From Homalodisca vitripennis (lineage: Eukaryota > Arthropoda > Insecta > Hemiptera > Cicadellidae), in contig NW_025776808.1 in assembly GCF_021130785.1 (NCBI RefSeq), forward strand, positions 1 to 64,000: a DNA stretch of 64,000 bases, in the 5' to 3' direction. Shown piece by piece: positions 25,014 to 37,068 of the stretch. The notes under the pieces were generated by a model. It saw only the letters and a list, made by a program, of their open reading frames with translations, did no database searches and was not told the DNA's origin. Position 1 is the first letter of the stretch. Every line of letters starts with the position of its first letter. Made by a program: the position numbers and the translations under genes.

Positions 25014-25039
25014 TGCTTACGTAATACTTGAACGGCCCC
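25014..25039 (-). repeat. Zator-like right terminal inverted repeat (26 bp)
   Basis: A perfect complement of 21191-21216; followed by TTA. Confidence 0.95.
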
Positions 25040-25042
25040 TTA

Positions 25043-26139
25043 TCTTAAGATATTACAATAAGTGATTATAAAAGTACCTAAAATAACAATTACAATATTA
25101 AGAAGAGAGATTATTAGTTTTATTAATTATTGCTTATACCTGAAACGAGTCATTTGTTTCTTACGTTTAGTTTGCTACGAAAGGTCTGTATTAGGTACAC
25201 ACATACAGACATATAAATGTATATACATATGTATAAAATATGTATATACACTACATATTTTTTTTTATTACTTGTGAGACAGGTAGAATTCGTCAGTAAT
25301 TCGCTGTGTTTCAATAAACTATCAACGAATCCAGAATAACAGAGATTTGTGAACTGAGAAACTGTTGATTAACGGCAACGTGTTTGTTCCCTAAATAGGT
25401 TTACACTCGATTACACTGCTGTCTCAGCCTACATTAGCGCATCTGATGGCGTCGTCGCCCACAGTTTGACTAAGTAGTTGTCATGATTTTGCTTATTAGG
25501 TGACAATTTTACTTTAAATACAACAAAGTCAAATGTACTTACAAAGTATTTTATTGCATGGTCATTGAATTAAATTTATCCCTACTAGAATTATAATCAA
25601 AAACTTGTATAGATCACATTTTTATTTGAAGCAAAAAACATAAACTCCTTTACAAATGCAGTTTTTGGTCATGGTACTAAACAACATTGTTTTTTTTTTT
25701 TTTTTTTTTTTTTTTTGGGACTTAGTAAATAACAATCTGTACAACCAGTCCTAATGTAAATGCGAAATACAAACAATGATAAGTTTCAAGTTGATTATAA
25801 TTTAGTTAAAGAGAAGTTACTAATAGGTACATATTCTACAATGATAGTAATGTAAATATTTGGTATTGTAAATTTAATGAGATTCTATGTACGATTGTAG
25901 CTTTAAGTTGTCAAAAGGTAAGAAGGGAAAATAAATTACAGAAATCCAAATCATTGAGCCCATGGATGGCTCTTGATGTTTTGAGTAGTATTAATGGACG
26001 TAAGAAGCTTTACAAAATTAGTAAACAAAGATTGTATGACACAGCATTTTCTAATTAATTCAGTTAGTTTTGTACCGATTTGAATCAAACAATTTTTATT
26101 GTAAAAAAACCAAAATTAATCAAAATCTTTTTAGAATTA
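25043..26139. other. AT-rich DNA with a T27 tract
   Basis: No gene is seen. A 71-codon frame at 25062-25277 is AT-rich noise. Confidence 0.5.
25690..25716. repeat. Homopolymer T27
   Basis: 27 consecutive T. It could be the poly-A tail of a minus-strand retroposon; no body of such an element is recognisable to its right. Confidence 0.95.
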
Positions 26140-26655
26140 ACAAAGAAGTATCTCGGCAGTGGAAAATAATAAATAGTTTTACAGGTTAAGACTCAGCAAA
26201 AGTATTGACAGTATTGAATTGGCAGACGGTACTTTTGTAGAAGATCCATGCGTTATCGCATACAAGATAAATAATTACCTTATCTCCTACTTTCTAATCG
26301 TCCTAGTACAGTCCTGACAACCAACCTACTTCCAATACGCACTTCTCAACAATCCTTTTTTATTGCGCCAACTACAGAGGACAAGTAAAGTCAGTAGTGA
26401 GAAGTCTAAAAAAATATAAAATCTACAGGATATGATAATATTTCTACGTAACTAATAAAATTTATTGTTGACGATGTAGCGCAAGTACTCACTTATAATA
26501 TCAATAACAGTGTAGTCAGAGTATATTTCCAGAACACCTCAAAAGTTCTGTTATACCAATTCTCAAAAGTAACTCTTCAAAATTGGAATATATACGTCCA
26601 ATTACCGTATCACACCTTATATTTTCAATGATTTATACCAAGAGTACACCACCTC
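26140..26655 (+). pseudogene. Decayed LINE reverse-transcriptase fragment
   Basis: Broken plus-strand frames carry SRQWKIINSFTG, then DPCVIAYKINNYL, then FPEHLKSSVIPILKSN and IRPITVSHLIF. These match the region just before the reverse-transcriptase core of jockey/CR1-type LINEs (FP-LK-x-V-P-I-K, then YRPI). Many stops and frameshifts interrupt it, and neither end nor tail is visible. It is older than the LINE at 35-40 kb. Confidence 0.75.
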
Positions 26656-26917
26656 ATAAAAAGAGAGTTAAATTTTTAAATGATAAAACTTTAAAACTAG
26701 TGCATTTAGAAAGTAATCTTAAACATTTTGGGAAGCTAAAATAAGAATCCAAACTGTAATTTATAATTAAAACAATAAGATTACTTGTATGCAGCATTTT
26801 TTTTAAAGTTGCTCTGATTGTCTAAGAGCTTTACTACCACAATAATAATTATTATAATTTGCCTCCACTGTGCATTTGGGTAGCTGTCAAGTAGATCTCT
26901 TATTTTACACTGGAAAA

Positions 26918-27001
26918 CGCAACACCATCTGCAGCCGAGTGTAAAATGAAGTCTCGTGTAATTTTACACTCTGCAGTCACCCTGCCAACATTAGTTTGTG
27001 T
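26918..27001 (+). repeat. About 80-bp block with an inverted partner at 54.95 kb
   Basis: AACACCATCTGCAG, AAGTCTCGTGTAATTTTACA and TGCCAACATTA recur in the same order in the reverse complement of 54952-55031, at about 85% identity. Function unknown; either a repeat or a duplicated regulatory block. Confidence 0.8.
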
Positions 27002-29484
27002 CAAACAATGGTTTGTACGTATGTAAAACCTTGTTTGTTCTAGTCATGAGGAGATAATATGATTGTATTTTATTGGTTTGTATGCGATATTATGTTTAAA
27101 ACAATATATTAACAAAAAGCAATATAACTTTGTTACAGATAAAGAAAGGGTACCTTGAATCGCTCAACTCTTTACAATTTTTAGACGAGTTTACTCAATG
27201 GTTTTATTTGTGAAATAGGCTGTATAAATATATTGACCTTTTCCTTATATCCTTAAATGTATTTACTTCAATAAACGTAGGTTAAAACTATACTGCAGAT
27301 ATAATTCATACGATATATAATTCCACTGACGTAAATACTTAAGTACAACAACTATTGGCATATATCGAAACTTAAATAAAGATTAATAACCAATTACCAA
27401 GTCATCACATAACGAGATACAATTTAGTTAATTTTTTCCTAAGACTTGTTTTATATCGGTGGTTTATCTGCAAAACTCCACACATGACATTATTAAATCA
27501 TTTTTATTAAAGTGATTAATTTTATTCTTGGACCCTAGATAGTGTCTTATAATAAAGTAGCAAAAAGACTACCTAATATATTTTTATAATTTTTGAGCTT
27601 GGTCCTATATACTTATTTTTTAATAAGAAAATATATTTTATGATTGAAAAATATACTTTAATTATTATTCACCAGTTAAATAGGTTTCAAAAAATTCCAT
27701 TACTGATAATTTTAAAAAATTATTGGTTCTTATTAATGAAAATGTTTTTATTCAATTACATGTTCAGGGAAGGCAGACTTTTATAAATATAGGTATATTT
27801 TATCTTATTTATAACCTGTATATTTACATTTTTTAAACTAAAAGCACGACTTAACGAAATTACTTTAACCTAAAAACTTGTTTAAATATCTGATGCCGAA
27901 GAGATTTTATTATGTAGCAGATTACGGAAATTTTATATCGGTGTGTGATTCCACACCAAAATTCTACATTCGGCAGGAATATATTGGAGAGGGTCCAGAA
28001 AACTATATATTTCGTAGTGGACAGAGAGTAAACCCCATTTTGTTCCTTAATAAATTCTTGCCCTATTTCTTTGTTAAGAAGGATCTTTCAGCAATTCATT
28101 GTCAGTAATACTGAATTATTTAATAATATTAACGTTTATTAAAAAAGTTATTGGATAACGTTTAGGAGGGTCCAGACCCTTTGGATACCCTTGCTGGCTA
28201 CCATATTGCATTCTCCTTACTAATCGTATATTTCGTCCATAGTGTTGTATACGGAATCAAATATTTTATGGTATATACACACTTTTTCTACTACTGGAAT
28301 CAATTTTCTTAACCCTTTGGCAAATATTTAAGCTTTAGATAAATTTTTATTCCCGTATGCTCCTGTGTGCTATATTAATGGCAGTCCTATATTTCTGCAA
28401 GTTTACATTCGTCATAGTCTAAACACTCCATAAATGCTTTGAGATATACTGCGTACAAAATACACGTATTAATATCTAGACCCTCTTTGTCAGCCTCTTC
28501 GCTAATGTTAAGTCAATAACAAGCTACAAACTAGAGCTCTTCTCGCGTTACGACATTTTCCATCACGTTGTGACAGTGCGACGAGAGACTTGTGACAGCT
28601 CATGTTTACTACACACCACATCACTTGTCACAGCACTACGTCACCTCAGAACATGTTTTGTCACGTAGCCGTTATTTTTAAATACAAATCCTTATTTCTA
28701 AGAGCCTTTAGTCAATGTCAATACATTTCTTTTATATATACGTCTTTCGACTAATACGAATTTCTTGTACTCGTATTATAAAAACAATTAAGAATAACAT
28801 TTATGTGTCTTGGTTGCCTTCTTTTGCACATACGATCAATAAAATTAACGCTTACTTTGAGTTAATCACAATGAGTTGACTGAAAACTTCCTAATTATAA
28901 TAAGATGAAAAATATTCAACGTAAATAATTTATATTATTTTAAAGATGCCAGGAGTAAAAACAATTCCAGTATCTTTAAGTTAATTAGCGTAGTTACCAT
29001 GCCAAGGTAACTTTTTACCAGGTGACTAGATAACAAATTCAAATGGTGAAGACCTAAATAAAATAAGTGGTTACTTATACTAAAGTAACATAATTATAAT
29101 TCTTAAATTAATACCGCTAAGTTGTTAAGATTAAATCCACAGAAAACCTCGAGAGGAGATTTTTAATAGTCCCCATTAACGAGGGGGGCTTTCATTGTTT
29201 TTTATTTTTTGTAATTCTGGGTACATTAATATTTACGACATTGGAACAGATAATGTGACGCCTTAAATCTAAACTCCGGGCCTCTAGAAGGCCTTTCAGT
29301 ATTATCTTTAATCCAGTAAAAACCTTTTCAGACGATTTTTTCCTTTGCAGTCTTACTGTATAAACCATGTACCCTGTGTGAAGACGTGTATCTGTGTGAG
29401 CGAACTAAGCCGACAAAAATTTTAAGTTGCTGATGAAAATATTACACTGAGACTCATTATTATAATATAATTTCTCATCGGCAA
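27002..29484. other. AT-rich DNA with a GTCAC-motif cluster near 28.6 kb
   Basis: No gene is recognised. Bases 28560-28670 hold five GTGAC/GTCAC motifs in a GC-richer patch. A 76-codon frame at 27878-28108 has no recognisable features. Confidence 0.5.
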
Positions 29485-29703
29485 ATGCGAGATGCAAACT
29501 TCACATATTTGAAGAGGCAGTTGAAAGCATCTAAAAGTTATGTACTCAAGTGGTTTTTCACTCAACAAACTTACAAGTGGTGTAAACTTGTCAAGTGGGG
29601 TTTTCTAGAGAAATTTATTTCATCCCTTTATGAAATAAAGGGGGAGGAGCCTGTCGGTGATGTGCCCTTCAACTAGCCAATAAGCACATGCGGTGTTGCC
29701 AAG

Positions 29704-30087
29704 TTGTTTTCTAGCTTTGATGCATTTTCAATACCTAACAATATGAGATCGGAGTGTCCGAGTATAATGGACCATTCCTATATTTACCAGTGCGAAGGAT
29801 GTGTTTTTAACAGGAAAAACACGAAATCCCAAACTGGCTTTTGGAAAATATTAGAGAAGGGTAAGTTTTCTAGTTTGTCACCATGTGCGGAGATGATTAT
29901 TTACAAATTCGCATTCACTTATGACTGTCAGTTTATCTTTAGTAAATTAAAGGTAATAAAATATTTCAGACTCACAAATGACAATGTTGAAACGCTGTTA
30001 GGATTAGCCGCCACTTCACAGCCTCCTAATATCGACGCAATACTCCAGAGATGCAACATATTCAGACCATCAACGTCAACAATATAA
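29704..30087 (+). pseudogene. hAT transposase C-terminal remnant
   Basis: A 127-codon frame whose second half has CQFIFSKLKVIKYFRLTND and ETLLGLAATSQ...NIDAIL. This is the C-terminal dimerisation region typical of hAT transposases. The catalytic part is absent. A splice-donor-like GGTAAGTTTT lies inside. It differs from the element at 12.5-16.7 kb. The frame upstream at 29485-29676 may be part of the same remnant, but I cannot show it. Confidence 0.65.
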
Positions 30088-30355
30088 GAAAACGACAAAA
30101 GCTACAGTGAAACTTTTGTACTAACCTTGACATATATATTATTATACTAAATATATTAAATTTAAATTTCTGTCCAGTACTCTTCAACTAGAAATAAAAT
30201 TTAATTTAAAAAAAACATTTATTTTATTTCCAATTATATTAAATAATTGTAGTATTCAAAAGATATATAGTTTACTTTTTATATACTAGGTTTTTACCGA
30301 TATACGTGTATCTGAGTTAAACGTAATATATGTACTTTATTATTTTGAGATAATA

Positions 30356-30388
30356 AGGCCCCTAGGGAAATCCTATTGAAGACCCCTG
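30356..30388 (-). repeat. hAT right terminal repeat of the remnant
   Basis: Read on the minus strand the end is CAGGGGTCTTCAATAGG and onward, a typical hAT end. The flank is GTCTACAC. I find no partner end or matching duplication upstream, so the left side of the element is lost. Confidence 0.65.
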
Positions 30389-30396
30389 GTCTACAC

Positions 30397-30788
30397 GATA
30401 ACTGCAAACACAAGTGAAATACGCATTCTCGAAATAAATCTGGACACTCTCCACTCTGTTGAAGCGTAGTCAAAGTAACTCATGTTCTCAAAGCCTCTAA
30501 AACATTTAAATAGCCTTTCTTCTGAGTCTGAAAGAAGATTTTACATGTTACAGGCATCTCAAAATGTCAACTAAAGATTTTTAGATTCTTTTCTAGAAAA
30601 TTTTAATTTGCACAACACTAATGGCACAACAACTGTAAATTTTGGCATATTAATATAATTTTAACACTTTTCAATATTTATAAATACATAATCTTGAGAC
30701 CTTACAATACAAATTCATTATAAGTAAATACATTACTTTGTGAACTTAACAAGTTGTAAGCTTTAAAAGAGGAGTTTTAAGTAAGAGC

Positions 30789-30848
<60 letters not shown>

Positions 30849-33800
30849 TCCTGCAAATATCCTGTGGTGTGAGCAACAGGCAGTGGCGCTGCTGTAGTGA
30901 ATGCGGTCCATTGATATGACATTATGAATAAACCACATTTTATTTTCAATATAGGTTAAAGCTGTGTATTTAAACGCCATTTCTCTAAGGACTACAGCGC
31001 TGTATAATTAGAACAAAATAATTGTTGGATATTAAAGTTACATCGTTAAATTCAATTTTCTTTTTTTTATAAATAATATAATTGAATACATAAATAAGAT
31101 GTCGAACTACTTTAATTTGATCTAAACTAAAAAGAAACTAAGGGTCAATAATATTGTGTGGGATTTCAAATGATTTTATTCACATAAGGTATAGCAAAAT
31201 TACTTTAAAAGGTGCTTCAATCTTCGTCAATATTCTCAATCAGTTCTATACTTTTAAAGTTGACGATGAATATGATAATTTCGAAGAATATGGTTTACAG
31301 AAGCATAGTACAATATAGTTTGTTAGTAATCATCTATAAAATTGGGTCGCTTTTGAGGTCAGATTACGTGCAATCTCTTTGTGAAGCGTTTGGTAAAGAC
31401 TACGACGTCACATGGAACTTCCCATAGCTCTTTGTAGGGACTACATTATTTAGTGAGCATTTAGATCGGGTACTTGCAGTGTTGTATTACACGAAATATA
31501 AACCTTCTTTATTTACAGAACAATATAATAGAGAAATAGTTTATTTCCAATTAGTATTGCTCGTACATAAGCATACACACAGTGACTTCCACATGCTGTG
31601 AGCATAATTTGTTCATACGTTGAATGGTCTGACAGAAATGGCTAAACACCTTCGAAACAGACTCAATTTTGTAATTCCTATCTCCAAGTCATAATATGTC
31701 TCCAAAGTTTACTGTATGAAATTTGTGTGGTATTTACTCTGTTTGCGTTTTCTAGTTTATTCTAATGTTTAATTCTGGTGGTCAAAGTGGTCCGACAGTA
31801 ATATAAGTTTGACTTAGAGGCTAATTATACAAAATCACGCCTCAATTATTATATGCTTAAAGAATTACTGTTCCAGTTTATTATGCTGGGTTAGGGAGAC
31901 ATTGATATGTTGATTTCCAGTAAATGTTGAGCTATTTCTGGTGTCCCCAAATGTGGTTTATGACGCTATATTATAATATCTTTGACTCCTTATATATTTA
32001 CCTAATCGGAAGCAAGTATGATAACATTCTGGTGGTATAACCCATCATTTGTGTGATTGAAATACTTCCTTATCAGGAAAGAATACGTTAGTCTTACCAC
32101 AATAGATGTAAATAGATTAAAGAACGTGTATTATTTATGATTTAATGAATATAAATTTCATAATCAACAATTTTTACAGGAAGTGATGACAGCTAGTTTG
32201 TGCATACTGATAATGAGTAATGCAGATGTCACCAAGATTAGGTTATAAATAGAAAAGCGACAAAATATACTCCACAAATGTTATTATTTTCGTCTTTGAA
32301 TTAAACAGAGCTAAATATTTTGAAATCTTTTTTCTTTTGTACTAAAATATTAACTAGCAATAATAACTGCAACATTTGAAAGCACTATTTGAAATTAAAT
32401 ATTATTTATGATAATAATAGTCGAAGCAGCCGGTTGTTTGCTTTAGAAAACAATTATTAACATCCGAGCTAAAGGATTCCAAGTAAATTCTTAAAGACCC
32501 GAGTGCCGCTCAAATTATAATCGGCTGGGAACTAAAGTGTTTTAAAATCCACTGCACATTTAAAAGTGTTTGTCCAGACTGATTTCTCCAGAGAGAAGGT
32601 TAAACCTAACTTGATTGGTTTAGACAAGTAAGGGGTCTTACTAAAGTTTAATGTTTTACTTTGTGTTGTTACAGGATGTCGTAAAGTTGTAAAGCAATAT
32701 TTTTAACAGAATTTTATTAAAAATACTTAGTTTTAGCCAAACTGAAACATTGTTATGCAATAATCAATTAATTACATCATGATATTAAGTAATAGTAGAA
32801 AAAAGTTCATACTTGTGGATTATAAGTTATATTTATAAATCTGCTATTTTCAGAATTTTGATAAAACGCCGAGTCACACGAATTTGGATTCGAATTTTTT
32901 TATTGTTTCCAGTATGTTCGTAAAGAATCCACATTAACGTTGTGTAACTGCATTACCAGTATGTGCTTCGTAATTATTCCACGTACACACATTCATATTA
33001 CTCGTACATCAAAATTAACCATGAAGAAATTATTTCCTCCTGGATACCAGAGCACTGGCTCAATGGCTTTTAAAGTTTCAATATAGTCTGGCGTATAGAA
33101 TATTATATTCAAGTTGCTACATAGCAGGTCACTGAGGGACGGGTTGATTTGACAACAAAATAGGCTTCGGAATATACCAGTAGTAGTTATTATATTTATG
33201 AAATGACGAAAAATCACACAGGAAACCAACCAGAAGGACCATACTTTATTGGAAAATTATAAATTATTTAACACTAAATGTACGCATTATATTGTTTTTC
33301 TTTTTTTATTGAGAAAATTCGATGTGATTAAGAGTAAAATAAATAAGGTATACATAAACTTGTTAATGGTAATCTGTTTGGATAATAAACTAAAATGTAT
33401 GGACTCGACCAATGGAATAAAACCAACCTTGTTGTTTAGTTAAGGAATAAATTACATGTCTCTAAACAAAGTGAACTTGACAACTTTACACCACTTTGTT
33501 GAGTGACAAGCCACTTGTGTACACAAGTGTAAGATTGCTTGAATTCCCTCTTTAAATCTGCGAAGCTTCTCTACACTTTGTAAACGAAGATTTTCTTGCA
33601 CACCAGTTCATCACAAGACCTGGTACCAAATGTAATTGTAGAAGTAATGTCTCTTGCTGGAGTTGGTATAAGCATTTTGTAAATAAAATTTCCTCGAAAT
33701 ACAATAAATAATTCGTTCAAAAGTGAAAGAGACCCATTAAATTTTCCATTTGTGATCGTCAGTATAAAATTTTGTACAAATTATTTTGTATTTCAATATT

Positions 33801-35227
33801 TTTCTTTATATTATCAGCAATTATTTCAAATAAAGGAAAATTTGGAATATTTAGTCCCATAACAATCGACGTATACGTCAAGCTAAAATGTTTAAGTCAA
33901 AGCGGAATAAGCCACTTTCTTAGGGTTCACACGAAAATAACTAGAGGGAACGATAGTATTAGTGGGATATAAATTACGTAACTATAGTGAGAAGGGTTGG
34001 TCCAATGTGAATGTTGAGTTTAAATCCAGTTCACTTTCCTATTAGTGTAGCATCTGGAATCTGACACTTTCACAGACTTGAGTCCTGGAACCTGGAGTCT
34101 GAAGATATAAAAAATCGGCGACAAAGAAGACCGGGACAAAAAAATATAAAAATGTACTATAATAAAGGTGAAAAGGCCATTGTCTCATCTCAGGTGCATT
34201 CACTTAGATAACAGCGTATCCAAATATGTCTAAAAGTGGCATTAAATGTCTATTTTATGTAGTTTTTCTCTGTTCATAACAGTCTGCCTTGATGACGGTT
34301 TTACTGGAACAATACCAATTTTGATCTGTAAAAAAATGTGAAATCTACTTCCGCCGATGGATATGTTAAACAAACGTCCATGAACATTTTCTACCAGTAT
34401 CAAATTTATCTTCCGGCGACTGTATGATCGAATATTTCAGTAGGTATGGCTGCAAACAATTCACCAGGGTAAAGCCAGTCAGAATTGGGCCTAAGGTGCC
34501 TGAATACACGATCTTATTATGTATTTTTATATTTATCAATAAAACTTTTTAAATGTGATTATTGATTATGAAACTCCTTTAAGGAAGGTTGCAGCCTCTT
34601 ATATGATTAACGAAATTTCACGTTGTAAAGCAGTTTTACCCTCCAATTTCTTTTTATTCCTCTAGTATCGTTGCCGATGGGTTATGGCGCTACTGGAACC
34701 CTCAGAATGGATTGTGTGTAAGAACGAAAGAAAGAGGTTTTTATAATGCAGGTATACTGATAATGCTGTATTGGTGTGCAAATTTGTTGGTAATGGTGTT
34801 GTTGCCATTTCTTAATTTTCCGCTGGAGTCAATCCACCAGCAACAGTATCATGTTCCTCTCAGAAAGACAAGAAATAGGTTTTAGTTTCGGGACCTGCTT
34901 TTGACAATCAAAATGGCCTAAAACATTAAAGAATATAGAATGGAAGTAGATCGAAAAAGTTTATTTTTTAACGACGGAACGTAGTGTTACTGACTTTTGT
35001 CTCACTGAACGATGAAAAATGTCCAGAAAAAATCCTGTTTCCTTCACAAAAAGTGGTATTAGTTAATTGTAAAATGATTGATAGATATCTCTGTTGACAA
35101 TGAATGTCAGGTGAGATAAAGCAGTGGTAACATTCAGGTCCAGCCTGGCTTCAGAAAACAATTATTGAATCCCTACATCACTAGATACGGGGAGGCACGA
35201 AAGTCCCTGGCAAACCTATAACCACCA
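30397..35227. other. AT-rich DNA without recognisable genes
   Basis: Contains an AT microsatellite (30792-30845) and an 18-bp palindrome, CACTTGTGTACACAAGTG, at 33512-33529. All ORFs here are short and AT-rich. The last few hundred bases may include the 5' part of the LINE that follows. Confidence 0.5.
30792..30845. repeat. (AT)n microsatellite, about 54 bp
   Basis: A pure AT dinucleotide run. Minus-strand 'ORFs' across it read as Tyr-Ile repeats and are artefacts. Confidence 0.97.
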
Positions 35228-35696
35228 ATGGTTCGTTCTCTGGAAATAGAATCTATTTCTGATGAAGTAAGCTACGTTCAAATGAATACCTTGGTCTCTA
35301 ACATACAAAGGAAACAAACAGCCGCAGCCAAGAGGAAGAAGATCGAGACTACGGACCTGTCCCCGACACTCAAGCAAGCCCCTGTGTACGTCAATGAACA
35401 CCTCACGGCACACAACAGACAACTTCTAGGACACGCGAAGACCCTGGTCAAAGAGAAGAAGCTCGCCTACGCCTGGGTGAGTGACGGCAAGATTTTGGTA
35501 CGCAAGACAGCAGATCGCAAGCTGTGAGAGTGCAGGACTGCGAGGGTGCCAACATGGTAGCTGCGGGACCACGAACAACTACATCTGAGGACAACACGGC
35601 ACCAGATGACACCTCACCGGCGTATGGTGGCTCGAACACGACACCCTTAAGGCGCCATATGGACGCATCACCCAGCTCAACTAGAGTTAAAAAGTA
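35228..35696 (+). pseudogene. LINE ORF1, C-terminal FP25K-type domain
   Basis: The frame from 35228 contains VYVNEHLTAHNRQLLGHAK and YAWVSDGKILVRK, the signature of the FP25K-like C-terminal domain found in many insect LINE ORF1 proteins (usual form: NE-L-T, then W-x-DG-I-VR). It stops at 35527. After a one-base shift the coding character goes on through TTSEDNTAPDDTSP and HMDASPSSTRVKK to 35696. The GC content is near 50%, against roughly 25-30% nearby. The N-terminal coiled-coil part seen in full-length proteins is missing, since a TAA precedes the ATG. Confidence 0.8.
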
Positions 35697-37068
35697 AGAT
35701 ATGTTTAGAAGATACTGGAGTAAATTTTAATAGTAACCAATTATAAAAATCAATATCAACATTTTTAAATTTTCAAAACGTCACCTAACTTAAAATGTAT
35801 ATAGATATAAATGTGTAAACTATTTTTGAAAACCTTTGAAGGGGGTCACTAAAGGTTGAAAAATGGTTTTTTATACTTATATATGTTAACGTATATAAAA
35901 CAAACTATTTTGAATACACAGCAAAACCAGTGTTACGGTTCAGAGTGTAATTACTAATTAAAACCCTAATTTTTTTGTGACAGAAAAAAACAAATCTAAG
36001 AGGAAATTTTAAAAATAAAGGTTAAACATAGTTAGTGTGTTTTTTTTACTATTGTTGGAACGTTATTTACTAAAAAACATGTTTACTATAAAAAATTATT
36101 ATTAAGAGTGGTAACAATACTGTCAGCTAAAAAATAGAATACATTATTGATTGAATATATACAAAATACAAGTAGCAGTTATCCAAAATTTGAAAAGAAC
36201 ACAAAACCTGTATAAGGATAGGATGCTACTAATAATTTACATATCTAGTTAAAAAATAGGATTTTTAGTACATCAGTTTTATTTTACTCTACAATGGTGT
36301 TTATGTTAAACTAAGCTAATGTTATAATCTTTATAAAAATTAGTTTAAAAGGTTACACTTATTTTTATTTCCATCATTATTAGTGTAATAGGAGATGTTT
36401 GCACAATAATATTCTTTGCATTCTTAGTATGATTTGATTACTAATAAAGGAACTGTGTATTTAATCTTGCCCATTGTTTATTAAGTGTACTGTAATTCTT
36501 ATTGTATGTAATCATATAATAGTTACCTAACATTATAAAGTTATAACTTACTATATAATGTTTATTATCACTGATAGGAAACTATTGCCTATATTAATTA
36601 TTATAGTAATTAAATATGTAGGGCCACAATCTGATTATTTCGTAAGTCCTAGTGTATAATATGGTTAACCCAGTTTCAAGCATATTTAATAATTCAGTAA
36701 CTCGTAATTTTCATGCTAATTGGATTATTTACTGTAACGTCTCTATTTAACATACCCTATAAACATATATGCACAAATTAAATTTCTTTGTATTTTATTT
36801 TTATTTTTTTATAGGACACTTCGTTTGTTCTTATTAAACTCCTATCAATATGTCTAACAATTTTATGAAGGAAAACAAGTTATTTTTCATTGATGAATTT
36901 TAAATTAAAATTAAGTTTACATTTCAGTTTAATATAAAACATGTACATAGATAATATAAGAACTAGAACAGGGCGGGTGGGTTGAAAATGATTCTTTTAT
37001 TTTATATTTCTGTTTATTGAAACATTTCTTTAATTTCCCCATTTTTTCTTAATTATTTTTATTCATAA
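35697..37068. other. 1.37-kb AT-rich gap between LINE ORF1 and ORF2
   Basis: Extremely AT-rich and without frames or clear element ends. It is unusually long for an inter-ORF spacer, so it may hide an insertion or a recombination point. Confidence 0.5.

Larger units (their letters stand above)
21191..25039 (+). mobile_element. Zator-like DDE transposon, 3849 bp
   Basis: The ends are perfect 26-bp inverted repeats (starting GGGGCCGTTCAAGTATTACG) flanked by TTA at 21188-21190 and 25040-25042. One spliced transposase gene fills the plus strand. A 3-bp duplication, GGGG-type ends and a transposase with DGG and N-x-V-E motifs reminiscent of ISAzo13-type enzymes point to the Zator superfamily. PIF/Harbinger also makes TTA duplications, but the protein does not look like a Harbinger transposase. 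G-rich subterminal blocks, a strong hairpin and an intronic foldback complete the layout. The near-intact gene suggests fairly recent activity. Confidence 0.8.

Noticed and set aside
25690..25716. T27 as the tail of a minus-strand retroposon
   Set aside because: No retroposon body or target duplication can be seen beside it.
30746..30980. Minus-strand frames of 67 codons rich in Tyr-Ile repeats
   Set aside because: They are translations of the AT microsatellite.
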